Shown: positions 22,833-32,221, counted from the stretch's first letter. The stretch: 33,057 bases of DNA from an uncultured Clostridia bacterium (GCA_944388545.1 CALXJE010000017.1:1-33057); one strand, 5' to 3'. Notes: generated by a model not told the origin, from the letters alone. Program-made: numbers and translations.

Positions 22833-24215
22833 TTGAATATAGATGCGTTTATAATAATAGTATATTTAGTTATAATATTATTGATAGGAATAATATCTTC
22901 AAGGAAATTAAAATCGATAGATGATTTTGCTGTATCTAATGTTAAATATGGAAAAACTGTTATTTTTATAACAATGTGTTGTTCTTTTTTAGGCGGAGGA
23001 TTTTCATTTGGAAATGCAACAGAGGTATTTAAAAATGGAATTGGAAATATAGTTGCTCTTTGTGGTTTTAGTATTGGTCAAATATTTATAGGTAAATGTA
23101 TAGCTTTAAAAATGTATAGATTTACAGGTTGTATATCTACTGGAAATATAATTGGTAAACTTTATGGAAGAAACATGCAAATAGCGACAGGAATATTATC
23201 TACGATAATATGTGCAGGTATATTAGGTGCGCAAGTTAGCGTAATGGGAAATATATTTCATATGTTTATGGGTATACCATCGTTTATAGGAGTAATAGTA
23301 GGTTTTGGAATAGTTTTAATATATTCTACATTGGGAGGAATAAAAGCGGATATAATAACAGATGTGGTTCAATTTTTTGTATTAATTATAGGGATACCTT
23401 TTCTTGTTTTTTATGGAATAATATCAGCAGGAGGTTTTAATAATATAATTCAAAGCATCTCAGTAGATCACTTAAATATACTTAACAATAGCAACATAAC
23501 TACTTTTATCTCTATGTTTACTACACTTATGATAGGAGAAATGCTGGTTCCTCCATACGTTCAAAGATTACTTATTGGAAAAGATGTAAAAGATACATCT
23601 AAGGCAACAATAATGAGTGGTTATGCATCAATAATATTCTTTATAATGACTGGATTAATAGGATTTATAGCATATACTATAAATCCAGAAATGAATCCAG
23701 AGTTTGCTATGATAGGAATTATAAGAAGTGTACTTCCTGTAGGACTTAGTGGTATTATTATATCAGCAATGATGGCAATTGTTCTATCTACCGCAGATTC
23801 ATTTTTAAATAGTGCTGCAGTTGGGATTATAAATGATGTATATATACCAATTAAAAATGGCAAAATAAGAGAAAGAGATAAACTTAAAATGGTTAGAATT
23901 GCTAATATGATTATAGGAACAATAGCAATACTCGTAGCTTTACTTATACCGAGTTTATTAAATATTTTAACTTTTTCATATAGTTTTTGGGCGCCAACGA
24001 TATTACCCGTATTATTAATGTCTATACTTGGTTTAAAGTTTAGAAAAACTATTGTTTGGATAGGGATAACTATTGGTTTTACAAGTACATTTCTATGGGA
24101 TTTTGTATTTAATAGCCCTTACGGAATAAACGGATTAATTATTGGATTCATATTAAATTTATTAGTAAGTATAATACTTCAATTTTTTAATAAAGTTATC
24201 TATATAAAATTATAA
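22833..24215 (+). CDS. Sodium:solute symporter family transporter
   Basis: This 460-residue membrane protein has about 12-13 hydrophobic helices in the LeuT-type SSS layout. Signature parts are SRKLKSIDDFAVSNVKYGK after the first helix, FLGGGFSFGNATEVFKNGIG, YSTLGGIKADIITDVVQFFV, and MMAIVLSTADSFLNSAAVGI with the conserved STADS sodium-site segment. Transport of an amino acid, vitamin or organic acid coupled to sodium is expected, but the substrate cannot be assigned. The start is TTG at 22833, supported by AGAGGT (22821-22826). It is divergent from the phosphodiesterase gene with a 143-base gap that holds both promoters. Confidence 0.9.
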   Translation: MNIDAFIIIVYLVIILLIGIISSRKLKSIDDFAVSNVKYGKTVIFITMCCSFLGGGFSFGNATEVFKNGIGNIVALCGFSIGQIFIGKCIALKMYRFTGCISTGNIIGKLYGRNMQIATGILSTIICAGILGAQVSVMGNIFHMFMGIPSFIGVIVGFGIVLIYSTLGGIKADIITDVVQFFVLIIGIPFLVFYGIISAGGFNNIIQSISVDHLNILNNSNITTFISMFTTLMIGEMLVPPYVQRLLIGKDVKDTSKATIMSGYASIIFFIMTGLIGFIAYTINPEMNPEFAMIGIIRSVLPVGLSGIIISAMMAIVLSTADSFLNSAAVGIINDVYIPIKNGKIRERDKLKMVRIANMIIGTIAILVALLIPSLLNILTFSYSFWAPTILPVLLMSILGLKFRKTIVWIGITIGFTSTFLWDFVFNSPYGINGLIIGFILNLLVSIILQFFNKVIYIKL

Positions 24216-24306
24216 TATAAGCTGGCAAAATATAGTTATGTAATAAAACTAATGTTTGACAATAAATATGTTATAAAGAGTAAAATAAATGTTAACAGAT
24301 AAAAAA

Positions 24307-24341
24307 CAGTATACTTCAAACTTAAAGTATACTGCTTTTTT
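24307..24341. terminator. Bidirectional terminator between convergent genes
   Basis: CAGTATACTT (24307-24316) pairs with AAGTATACTG (24325-24334), with T and A tracts on the two sides. It serves the symporter gene and the second LTA-synthase-type gene. Confidence 0.75.
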
Positions 24342-24342
24342 G

Positions 24343-26358
24343 TTATTTATCTTTTAATAAATCATAAAGAATTATAGATTGAGAAATAGATAGCATTTCA
24401 TCAGCTTTTTTAGAATTATTAATAATATCTTCTTGTGATGCAACAGAAGTATCGTTTAGTAATGAGAACTCATCTTTTTGAGCGTTATAATATATATTGT
24501 TTGTTAACCAGTTACCATTAGGAAATGATACAAGATTATCGTCTAAATTCATAATATCATGGCCTAGAGCATAAGGGCTATTTTCAAATCCAAATAAGTT
24601 TGCCATTGTAGGTAGTACATCATACATTCCCATGGCGGTAGTAATTTCTTCTCCAATAGTCTGATCTTTTGTCCAAATTATTAGAGGAACTTTTCTATTT
24701 AGTTCATACTTATAATAGTCAAAATCAACATAATTTGGATCTGATTCATCTAATATAGTATCAGTAGAAGGATCATAGTTGTACATTTTTATATAGTCAT
24801 CATAACTTAATCTTGCATCATGGTCTCCATATATGATGATAACAGTGTTGTCTAAAAGTCCTTCTTTATCAAGAGCGGATATAAACTCACCTATTGCGTA
24901 GTCTGCATAGTGTACAGATTTTAAATAACTTCCTAAAGTTGTATTTTCAAGATATGTAGCAGTGGCATCAGACATTGAACCGTCAGGATTAGTAATTTTA
25001 TATTTCATAGTAACATCTAAATTAGTATATTCGCTTACATCATAAAAAGGAGTATGATTTGTTAATGTTATTAATGTACCAGAAAATTTGTCATGCTTTT
25101 CAGATATTTCTTTTATCTTTTGAACAGATTGATTAAAGAATGATACATCTGATAATCCTAAACCTATCATATCGTCTAGTACATAAGAATCTTTTGCAAA
25201 GAAATCATCATAACCTAATTGTTTATGCATAACTAATCTATTCCAAAATGTTGCGTTATTAGCATGCATACTAAATGTGTAATAACCAGATTTTTTTAGT
25301 TGTTTTTGAAGACTTATATAGTTTCTATTCCAGTAAGATACAAATACAGTTCCATTATTTATTGGCATAAGAGAAGTATTTAAAGTAAACTCAGTATCAC
25401 TGCTAGTACCTGTACTTACTTGAGCATAGAAATTGCTAAAAAACAATCCTTCTTTTGCAAGTTTATTAAGATTAGGAGTTACTTCTTTTCCGTTAAAAGA
25501 TAAATCCATAGGGAATTTTTGCATACTTTCTGCATGAATCATTAGTATATTTTTATCTTTAAAAATATCTGTATATTTGTTCTTAATTACTTTTTTATCT
25601 TTATTTTCGTAAAATTCATTAAATTCCTCTAAAGCTTTATCATGACCAAAAGATGAAGCGAATGAGGAATGTATAGTTTTTATTAAATCATTAACTTGAT
25701 AAGTATATATTCCAAATCTAGATACAGTAAATTCTCTATTCCATTGTTTATAAAAACGACTAAGTTCTGTTGTAGAACAAGTTATAAAAAATATAGCAAA
25801 TGCAACAATAGAAAAAGCAAGTGTTCTTGAAAATCTTTTTTCTTTTTCCTCTATTTTTTGTGCTCTGTGATAATAGTTTTTCTTGATAAGCTTTTTGTGA
25901 ACTACAGTTAGGCATATAGGTTGCCATAAAAACAATAAATCTTTTATACTTAATACATTTTTACTAACAGCATCAGTTACACCAGCAAGTTGAGATAATG
26001 TTGATAACAAAGAAAAAGATGTAAAAGAAGTATAGTAATTATAATAAGCAGAATTAATAATACATATTAATGTTAGTAATATAGATATTGCTAAAAAATA
26101 TCTGTATTGTTTTTTACCTTTAAATAAATATGCAAATGCTCCTATTAATACTAGAAAAGTTATATCAGCAATTAATGGCCTTAATTCAAAGTAGTTATGA
26201 ACAGTAAAAAATCTAAGTAAGCATGCATTTATTAAGTTTGATATTATAAATGTTAAAAACAATATGTTGGTTTTAGTATATTGTCTATAATCAAAATTTT
26301 TAATATTATTTATTATATTTGTAAAATAATTAAATGGATTTTTTATGTTGTTTTTCAT
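24343..26358 (-). CDS. LTA-synthase-family sulfatase-fold membrane enzyme 2
   Basis: This 671-residue protein is a second, more canonical member of the LTA synthase family. Five membrane segments lie in about the first 210 residues, followed by a linker and the extracellular sulfatase domain. Motifs are ILMIHAESMQKFP, FYAQVSTGTSSDTEFTLNTS with the nucleophile threonine in TSSDTEF, SMHANNATFWNR with substrate-contact residues, and VIIIYGDHDARLSYDDY. It would transfer glycerol phosphate from phosphatidylglycerol to a growing polymer on the cell surface. The length and motifs are closer to LtaS than those of the gene at 16383. AAAGGAGA lies before the ATG. The glycerophosphodiesterase nearby could recycle related head groups, but they are separate transcripts. 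Confidence 0.92.
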   Translation of the reverse strand: MKNNIKNPFNYFTNIINNIKNFDYRQYTKTNILFLTFIISNLINACLLRFFTVHNYFELRPLIADITFLVLIGAFAYLFKGKKQYRYFLAISILLTLICIINSAYYNYYTSFTSFSLLSTLSQLAGVTDAVSKNVLSIKDLLFLWQPICLTVVHKKLIKKNYYHRAQKIEEKEKRFSRTLAFSIVAFAIFFITCSTTELSRFYKQWNREFTVSRFGIYTYQVNDLIKTIHSSFASSFGHDKALEEFNEFYENKDKKVIKNKYTDIFKDKNILMIHAESMQKFPMDLSFNGKEVTPNLNKLAKEGLFFSNFYAQVSTGTSSDTEFTLNTSLMPINNGTVFVSYWNRNYISLQKQLKKSGYYTFSMHANNATFWNRLVMHKQLGYDDFFAKDSYVLDDMIGLGLSDVSFFNQSVQKIKEISEKHDKFSGTLITLTNHTPFYDVSEYTNLDVTMKYKITNPDGSMSDATATYLENTTLGSYLKSVHYADYAIGEFISALDKEGLLDNTVIIIYGDHDARLSYDDYIKMYNYDPSTDTILDESDPNYVDFDYYKYELNRKVPLIIWTKDQTIGEEITTAMGMYDVLPTMANLFGFENSPYALGHDIMNLDDNLVSFPNGNWLTNNIYYNAQKDEFSLLNDTSVASQEDIINNSKKADEMLSISQSIILYDLLKDK

Positions 26359-26457
26359 TGAATCTCCTTTAAATACAGCTAAAACATTATATCATAATAA
26401 GCAAAAAAAGTATATATTTTTAAAAATTATTTTAACCCTTGATGATAACAAAAATAC

Positions 26458-26485
26458 TTGATTTTAAGTTTAATAATGATATAAT
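26458..26485 (+). promoter_or_regulatory. Promoter of tRNA-Thr
   Basis: TTGATT (26458-26463) and TATAAT (26480-26485) are 16 bases apart, with a TG extension before the -10. The tRNA starts nine bases after the -10. Confidence 0.6.
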
Positions 26486-26494
26486 TATATAGAT

Positions 26495-26570
26495 GCTTCT
26501 ATAGCTCAGTAGGTAGAGCGCATCCATGGTAAGGATGAGGTCATGGGTTCAATTCCCATTGGAAGCTCCA
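26495..26570 (+). tRNA. tRNA-Thr (anticodon GGT)
   Basis: A full cloverleaf is present. The acceptor GCTTCTA pairs with TGGAAGC. GCTC/GAGC forms the D stem, CATCC/GGATG the anticodon stem with loop ATGGTAA (anticodon GGT), and ATGGG/CCCAT the T stem around TTCAATT. The CCA end is encoded. Confidence 0.95.
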
Positions 26571-26603
26571 GCTAAATTTTTGTTTATATATGTTTTTATA
26601 TAA

Positions 26604-26645
26604 AAATAAATATCCGCGTATATAATATGCGGATATTTATTATAA
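26604..26645 (+). terminator. Hairpin after tRNA-Thr
   Basis: ATAAATATCCGC (26606-26617) pairs with GCGGATATTTAT (26629-26640). The T tail is weak (TATAATAATT), so termination is likely but not certain. It may also serve the minus-strand DedA gene. Confidence 0.55.
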
Positions 26646-26683
26646 TAATTCATAATACAAGAAATTAATAAAAATATAATTCA

Positions 26684-27304
26684 TTATTCACTATTTTTTT
26701 TAGTTCTTGATTTATAAAACTTATATATAAATATAATAAATATAAGTACTATTAAAATTAAAACAACATGAGAAATATTATCAATTATATTTAATATATA
26801 GTCTTTTTTATCGCCAGCAAATGCTCCTACAAAAACTAAAACAGAATTCCATATTGCGCTTCCAAATGTGGTATATAATATAAACTTAATTAATGGCATT
26901 TCACTCATTCCAGCAGGAATACTTATTAAACTTCTAACAACCGGAATAAATCTACAGAAGAATACTGTTTTATTTCCTTTTTCATCAAACCATTTATCAG
27001 CTTTTTCTATATCTTTAGGTTTTACTCTTAAGAATTTTCCATATTTACTTTTAACTATTTTAATAAGTCTTTCTTTGTTTAAAATTTTTCCAATGTAGTA
27101 TAAAATAATTGCACCTATTAATGATCCTAGTGTTGATGCTATTATAACACCCCAAATTGACATATCAGTATCTATAGTCATAAATCCACCAAAAGTTAAG
27201 ATTATTTCACTAGGAATAGGCGGAAATAAATTTTCTATTAAAATTAATAATCCAATACCTATATAACCATAATTATTCATTATTTCAATAATTAAATCTT
27301 CCAT
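26684..27304 (-). CDS. DedA-family membrane protein
   Basis: This 206-residue protein is a DedA/SNARE-associated family member. It has YIGIGLLILIENLFPPIPSE near the N-terminus, then GSLIGAIILYYIGK, FCRFIPVVRSLISIPAGMSE, and FILYTTFGSAIWNSVLVFVG. These are the re-entrant helix and Arg-Gly motifs of the family. About five membrane helices are present. DedA proteins help move lipid carriers (undecaprenyl phosphate or phospholipids) across the membrane and affect proton balance. The start at 27304 has AAGGAG. It is transcribed alone. Confidence 0.92.
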   Translation of the reverse strand: MEDLIIEIMNNYGYIGIGLLILIENLFPPIPSEIILTFGGFMTIDTDMSIWGVIIASTLGSLIGAIILYYIGKILNKERLIKIVKSKYGKFLRVKPKDIEKADKWFDEKGNKTVFFCRFIPVVRSLISIPAGMSEMPLIKFILYTTFGSAIWNSVLVFVGAFAGDKKDYILNIIDNISHVVLILIVLIFIIFIYKFYKSRTKKNSE

Positions 27305-27539
27305 ATTAAGCTCCTTTTTTAAATATTATTCTGTTAATGTGTTGATTATACCATTTAAAAATAAAACTATCAACATTTGATGTAAATTTTAATTATAAAA
27401 TAGTAAAACTTAAAGTTTGTTTTAACATAAATGAAATATTAATAAATTAGAATATTAAAATTTAAAAAATATGTAGTTTATTGTTGAAATATTTTTGTAT
27501 ATATAATAATATATTGTTATATAAATTTGGTGGTGGGAT

Positions 27540-28490
27540 ATGGAAAGTAATTCAATAAATGAAACAAGTTTTACTTCATTATATACAAAATTGTACAATG
27601 AAAATTTTAATGAATTAGAAAGCTTAAGGAACAAAGACAAAAAAAGGGCATTATCTGTAATAATTTTTGTAGCAATTTTATTTGTATCATTTTTTTTAAT
27701 GAGTTTTAATGTTATACTTGGAATAATTGGGTTTATAGGTATATTTGTTTATATTTTGTACGCTTCTAAACCTTCAAAAAATATTAATAAAACGGGTGGA
27801 ACATATAAAGACGTTTTTAAAAATAAAATAATTTATCCTATGATACAGCATATATTACCAGATTCAGAATACTACCCTTTAAGTGGAATGAGTAGAGCAG
27901 AATACTTCAAAGGTGAATGGGAAAATTGTGATGTGTTTGATTCGGAAGACAAGATAGTAACAAAAATTAAAATAGATGATAATAACGAGATGAAAGCAAG
28001 TTTAGTAATGTCTGAAGTTCATACTAGAAATAAACATAAAGATTCAGAAGGTCGTACTTCATATACAACGTTATTTTATGGTATTGCAGGACAAGTTAAC
28101 TTACCTAAAGATATAGGTTGCTATATTAAAGTTGTAGATAATAAGTTTAATTTGTTTTTTAAAAATCATGATAAGCTAGAAATGGATATGGCTGAATTTG
28201 AAAAAGTATTTGATGTAGAAACAGATAATAAAATAAAAGCAATGCAGATATTAACAGCTGATATAATGACAGATTTACTTGATCTAGTGAATAGTAGTAA
28301 AGTAAAATTTGAATTTTATATAAAGAATGATGTAATGTATATAAGATTTCATACAGGAGAAATGTTTGAACCTAATATTTTTGGAAAAACAATGCAACTC
28401 AATATTTTGAAGAGAAATTTTGATATTATAAATGGCGTAAAAATAGTTACAAAACATATTTGTAATGTAATTATGAATACCGAAGTATAA
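27540..28490 (+). CDS. DUF3137-domain membrane protein
   Basis: This 316-residue protein has two hydrophobic segments (about residues 40-55 and 60-76) and a C-terminal cytosolic domain. The domain begins near KGEWENCDVFDSED and includes SEVHTRNKHKDSEGRTSYTT followed by LFYGIAGQVNLP, which resembles the DUF3137 pattern of a short polar strand pair. Its function is unknown. It lies 11 bases upstream of a LemA gene and a DUF3137-LemA pairing is common, so the two probably act together at the membrane. A GGTGGTGGG ribosome site precedes the ATG. Confidence 0.8.
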   Translation: MESNSINETSFTSLYTKLYNENFNELESLRNKDKKRALSVIIFVAILFVSFFLMSFNVILGIIGFIGIFVYILYASKPSKNINKTGGTYKDVFKNKIIYPMIQHILPDSEYYPLSGMSRAEYFKGEWENCDVFDSEDKIVTKIKIDDNNEMKASLVMSEVHTRNKHKDSEGRTSYTTLFYGIAGQVNLPKDIGCYIKVVDNKFNLFFKNHDKLEMDMAEFEKVFDVETDNKIKAMQILTADIMTDLLDLVNSSKVKFEFYIKNDVMYIRFHTGEMFEPNIFGKTMQLNILKRNFDIINGVKIVTKHICNVIMNTEV

Positions 28491-28501
28491 AGGAGGTAAA
28501 A

Positions 28502-29158
28502 ATGAAAAGTAATAATAGTATAGGCAAGATAATTTTAACTATATTTTGTATATATTTTATAATCGCTTTTATAATTCCATTTTCTCCTATAATAATACCT
28601 TTTATTAAATCAATAGGAACAACATTTTGGATAATACTTGCAGTAATAATCCTTACGCTTTACTTAATATTTTCATATAATAAGTTTGTTGAATTATCTA
28701 AGAGAGTAAGTCAATCAGCAGGTGGGATAGAAGTATATTTAAAGCAAAGATTTGATTTGATACCTAATTTGGTAGAAACAGTAAAAGGTTATTCTAAGTA
28801 TGAAGAAAACATATTAGAAAAAATAACTGAATTAAGACAAGAATATATTAATAATGATGCTGGAAATATGGCAGTTAATGCGGATCTAAATAATAGATAT
28901 AGTCAGCTTATAGCTGTAGTAGAAAACTATCCGGAACTAAAAGCAAGTGAAGCGTTTTTAAATCTACAAAAACAACTTTCCAAAATAGAAAGTCAGATTC
29001 AAGCAGCAAGAAGAATATATAATGCAGACGTTACTGTATATAATACAAAAGTACAATCATTTCCATCTAATTTAATTGCCAAACTATTTAGATTTAAAGA
29101 AAAAGATTTGTTTGAAATTGATCCAAAGGAAAGAAAAAACGTAAATATAAACATATAA
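28502..29158 (+). CDS. lemA: LemA-family membrane protein
   Basis: This 218-residue protein has two N-terminal hydrophobic segments (about 10-30 and 37-56). The LemA helical domain follows: NKFVELSKRVSQSAGGIEVY, LKQRFDLIPNLVETVKGYSK, LNNRYSQLIAVVENYPELKA and QAARRIYNADVTVYNTKVQS. LemA proteins have a small helical bundle outside or at the membrane surface and are of unclear role. The usual single membrane segment is here preceded by an extra one. AAAGGAGG precedes the ATG at 28502. A terminator follows, so the operon is two genes. Confidence 0.93.
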   Translation: MKSNNSIGKIILTIFCIYFIIAFIIPFSPIIIPFIKSIGTTFWIILAVIILTLYLIFSYNKFVELSKRVSQSAGGIEVYLKQRFDLIPNLVETVKGYSKYEENILEKITELRQEYINNDAGNMAVNADLNNRYSQLIAVVENYPELKASEAFLNLQKQLSKIESQIQAARRIYNADVTVYNTKVQSFPSNLIAKLFRFKEKDLFEIDPKERKNVNINI

Positions 29159-29176
29159 TATTTTTACTAAAGATAA

Positions 29177-29213
29177 AAAGGTTGAAACAGCAAAGGACCT
29201 GTTTCAACTTTTC
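29177..29213 (+). terminator. Terminator of the DUF3137-LemA operon
   Basis: GTTGAAACAG (29181-29190) pairs with CTGTTTCAAC (29199-29208), with outer A-T and one G-U pair extending the stem, followed by TTTTC. Confidence 0.75.
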
Positions 29214-29255
29214 TGCGGCCATATTTTAAATTATATATAAAAGTAAGGAGCATTT

Positions 29256-31409
29256 ATGGAAGAAGAAATAATAAAAGATATAAGCAAATCACTTGATATA
29301 AAGAGAATACAAGTCACAAAAACTTTAGAACTTTTAAAAGAAAATAATACCATACCGTTTATAGCAAGATATCGCAAAGAAGTCACTGGAAATTTAGACG
29401 AGGAACAAATAAGAAAAATAAATGAAGTTTATGAGTATGAAATTAACTTGTTAAAGAAAAAAGAAGATGTTATAAGATTAATAGATGAAAAAGGAATGCT
29501 TACAAATGAATTAAAGCAAGAGATATTAAATTCTAAGAGGCTAATAGAAGTAGAAGATATATATAGACCATTTAAGGAAAAAAAGAAAACAAAGGCAACC
29601 GAAGCAATAAAGAATGGATTGGAACCGCTGGCCAATATCTTTATGAAATTTCCTAAAGATATGCCAGATTTAAAAGTATTTATTAATGATAAGGTAAAAA
29701 CTGAAGATGAAGTTATAGAAGGTGCAAAGTATATTATTGCAGAGAATATTAGTGATAATTACAATTATAGAAAGTGCATTAGAAATAACATTACAAGATA
29801 TGGTTTTATAAGTAGTAAAATAAAAAAGGGAGTAAATGATGAAAATAAAACATATAGTTTGTATTATGATTATATCGAAAAGATAAAAGAAATAAAATCA
29901 CATAGAGTTCTTGCTTTAAATAGAGGTGAAAAGACTGGAGTTTTATCAGTCAGTATAACATATGATAAAGACATTATTATAAACTGGTTAGAAAGTAAAA
30001 TAGTAAAAAATGAAAATCAAAAAAAGTCGCCAGTATATAAATATATATTAGAAGCAATAGAAGATAGTTATAAAAGATTAATGTTCCCTAGTTTGCAAAG
30101 AGAAATTAGGAAAGAACTTACAGAAAAGGCAGAGGAAGTTGCAATTTATGTCTTTGGTAAAAATTTGGAAAAATTACTGCTACAACCACCTATGAAAGAA
30201 AAAGTAGTATTAGGTTTAGATCCTGCATATAGAACAGGATGTAAACTTGCTGTAGTAGATAGTACAGGAAACTTAAAAGAAATATCAGTTATATACCCAC
30301 ATGAGCCCCAAAATAAATATGAGGAAAGTAAGAAAAAGCTCCTTGAATTAATAGATAAACATCAAGTAGATATTATAGCTATAGGAAATGGAACTGCATC
30401 TAGAGAAAGTGAATCATTAGTTTCAGATACTATAAAGAGTAGCAAAAGAAAAGTTAAATACATAATAGTAAATGAAGCTGGTGCAAGTGTTTATTCTGCA
30501 AGTAAACTTGCTATAGAAGAATTTCCTAATTTACACGTAGAAGAAAGAAGTGCAATAAGCATTGCCAGAAGATTACAAGATCCTTTAAGTGAACTAGTTA
30601 AAATAGATTCAAAAAGTATAGGGGTAGGTCAATATCAACATGATGTACAAGAGAAAAGACTAGATGAATCTTTAAAATTTGTTGTTACAAAAGTTGTAAA
30701 TAATGTTGGTGTAAATATAAACACAGCAAGTAGATCATTGCTTTCTTATGTATCTGGATTAAATAAAAAGTCTATAGACTCAATATTAGAATATAGAAAT
30801 AAAAATGGTAAAATAAACTCTAGAGAGGAACTTAAAAATATAAAGTCGTATGGCGATAAGGCCTATGAGCAATCAATTGGATTTATAAGAATAATGGATG
30901 GAAATAATTTATTGGATAAAACTGCAATACATCCTGAAAGTTACGGAGTCACACTTAAATTATTAGAACATTTAAATATAGATTGCTTAAAAATTCAAAA
31001 TCAAAGAATAACTGCATTACTCGATAAAATAGATATAAAAAAAGAAGCTAAATTATTAAAAATAGACGAGTATACATTAGAAGATATTATAAAAAGTTTA
31101 AAAGCACCGGGAAGAGATCCTAGAGATGATTTAGTAGCACCCATATTAAAAAGTGATGTTTTAAAACTAGAAGATTTAAAACCAGGAATGAAATTGCAAG
31201 GAACAATAAGAAATGTTGTAGATTTTGGGGCGTTTATTGATATAGGTATAAAAAATGATGGTTTAGTTCATATTTCAAATATTACAGACAGATATATAAA
31301 ACATCCATTAGAGGTGTTAAATGTTGGAGATGTAGTGGATTGTTATGTGGAAAAAATATTTCTGGATAAGAAAAAGGTTTCACTTACACTTATTTCTCCA
31401 AGTAAATAA
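29256..31409 (+). CDS. tex: Tex-family RNA-binding transcription accessory protein
   Basis: This 717-residue protein has the Tex order of domains. The N-terminal helical Tex domain contains NTIPFIARYRKEVTGNLDEE. A YqgF-like RNase H domain begins with VVLGLDPAYRTGCKLAVVDS, a helix-hairpin-helix region contains NINTASRSLLSYVSGL, and the S1 domain at about 645-715 contains GTIRNVVDFGAFIDIGIKND. Tex binds nucleic acid and influences transcription and RNA metabolism; no nuclease activity is generally shown. Its length is slightly below 720-780, which is normal. TAAGGAG sits upstream of the ATG. Single gene, cytosolic. Confidence 0.94.
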   Translation: MEEEIIKDISKSLDIKRIQVTKTLELLKENNTIPFIARYRKEVTGNLDEEQIRKINEVYEYEINLLKKKEDVIRLIDEKGMLTNELKQEILNSKRLIEVEDIYRPFKEKKKTKATEAIKNGLEPLANIFMKFPKDMPDLKVFINDKVKTEDEVIEGAKYIIAENISDNYNYRKCIRNNITRYGFISSKIKKGVNDENKTYSLYYDYIEKIKEIKSHRVLALNRGEKTGVLSVSITYDKDIIINWLESKIVKNENQKKSPVYKYILEAIEDSYKRLMFPSLQREIRKELTEKAEEVAIYVFGKNLEKLLLQPPMKEKVVLGLDPAYRTGCKLAVVDSTGNLKEISVIYPHEPQNKYEESKKKLLELIDKHQVDIIAIGNGTASRESESLVSDTIKSSKRKVKYIIVNEAGASVYSASKLAIEEFPNLHVEERSAISIARRLQDPLSELVKIDSKSIGVGQYQHDVQEKRLDESLKFVVTKVVNNVGVNINTASRSLLSYVSGLNKKSIDSILEYRNKNGKINSREELKNIKSYGDKAYEQSIGFIRIMDGNNLLDKTAIHPESYGVTLKLLEHLNIDCLKIQNQRITALLDKIDIKKEAKLLKIDEYTLEDIIKSLKAPGRDPRDDLVAPILKSDVLKLEDLKPGMKLQGTIRNVVDFGAFIDIGIKNDGLVHISNITDRYIKHPLEVLNVGDVVDCYVEKIFLDKKKVSLTLISPSK

Positions 31410-31485
31410 AGCATTCAAAAGATATTAATAAACATAGGATAAAATTAAGTAAAGATATATTATTGTTATATTAGGAGGAATTTAT

Positions 31486-32088
31486 ATGGCAAAGTTAAAG
31501 GTGTGTTATGGCGCAATGAATGCTGGCAAAACTATGGAAGCTATAAGAGTTATGTTTAATTATGAGCAATTAGGACACAGAGTATTGCTTGTTAAACCAG
31601 ATATTGATACAAAAGGTGGGGACAATATAGTTAGTAGAACTGGCTATAGCAAAAAAGTTGATTTATTATTAAAAGAAGATGAAGATGTATATAAATCTTT
31701 TCTTAGAGAAAATGCTAGAGGAAAGGATATAAAGTGTGTTATAGTAGATGAAGCACAATTTTTGACTAAAAAACAAGTTGAAGGATTAACTGACATATGT
31801 GATAAAAAGGACGTTGCAGTTATAGCATATGCTTTAAAAAATAATTTTCAAGGGGAATTATTTCCTGGAGTTAAATCTTTAATAGAATATGCTGATGAAT
31901 TAGAGGAAATACCAACACTATGTTTTAATTGTTTAGACGAACCAAAAAAAGCAAGATTTAATGTAAGAATAAAAGATGGCAAACCTATTATAGAAGGAGA
32001 TGAGGTGGCAATAGATGGAGAAGGTGTAGAGTATATACCAGTTTGTAGAAGTTGCTTTAAAGAGATACAACAAAATAAAGTAATATAG
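31486..32088 (+). CDS. tdk: Thymidine kinase (type II)
   Basis: This 200-residue protein is a TK1-type thymidine kinase. The P-loop is at residues 9-16 (GAMNAGKT), the catalytic glutamate is E89 in VIVDEAQFL, and AYALKNNFQGELFPG is the lasso-domain substrate motif. Four cysteines (C146, C149, C187, C190) form the zinc site. Several positions depart from the usual bacterial form: GAMNAGKT replaces GPMFSGKS, and YALKNNFQG replaces YGLRTDFQG. The core geometry is intact, so phosphorylation of thymidine is likely but the substrate range could be altered. AGGAGG precedes the ATG. The gene stands alone, just left of the tRNA-Gly that marks the accessory region. Confidence 0.9.
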   Translation: MAKLKVCYGAMNAGKTMEAIRVMFNYEQLGHRVLLVKPDIDTKGGDNIVSRTGYSKKVDLLLKEDEDVYKSFLRENARGKDIKCVIVDEAQFLTKKQVEGLTDICDKKDVAVIAYALKNNFQGELFPGVKSLIEYADELEEIPTLCFNCLDEPKKARFNVRIKDGKPIIEGDEVAIDGEGVEYIPVCRSCFKEIQQNKVI

Positions 32089-32091
32089 TAA

Positions 32092-32120
32092 TTGAAATAT
32101 GTAATGTATTATGTTAAAAT
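32092..32120 (+). promoter_or_regulatory. Promoter of tRNA-Gly
   Basis: TTGAAA (32092-32097) and TAAAAT (32115-32120) are 17 bases apart, with TG one base before the -10. The tRNA begins 14 bases later. Confidence 0.6.
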
Positions 32121-32133
32121 ATATTACATAAAG

Positions 32134-32207
32134 GCAGGTTTAGTTTAGTGGTAGAATAGAAGGCTTCCGATCTTTTGGCGTGGGTTCGATTCCCACAACC
32201 TGCTCCA
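32134..32207 (+). tRNA. tRNA-Gly (anticodon TCC), with weak stems
   Basis: The acceptor GCAGGTT pairs perfectly with AACCTGC, the T arm is GTGGG-TTCGATT-CCCAC, and CCA is encoded. The anticodon loop is CTTCCGA (anticodon TCC). The anticodon stem GAAGG/TCTTT contains two G-U pairs, the D stem GTTT/GAAT contains two more, and position 37 is G. It may be a diverged isoacceptor. It lies at the edge of an integrated element. Confidence 0.85.
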
Positions 32208-32221
32208 TAAGGTAAAATCGT

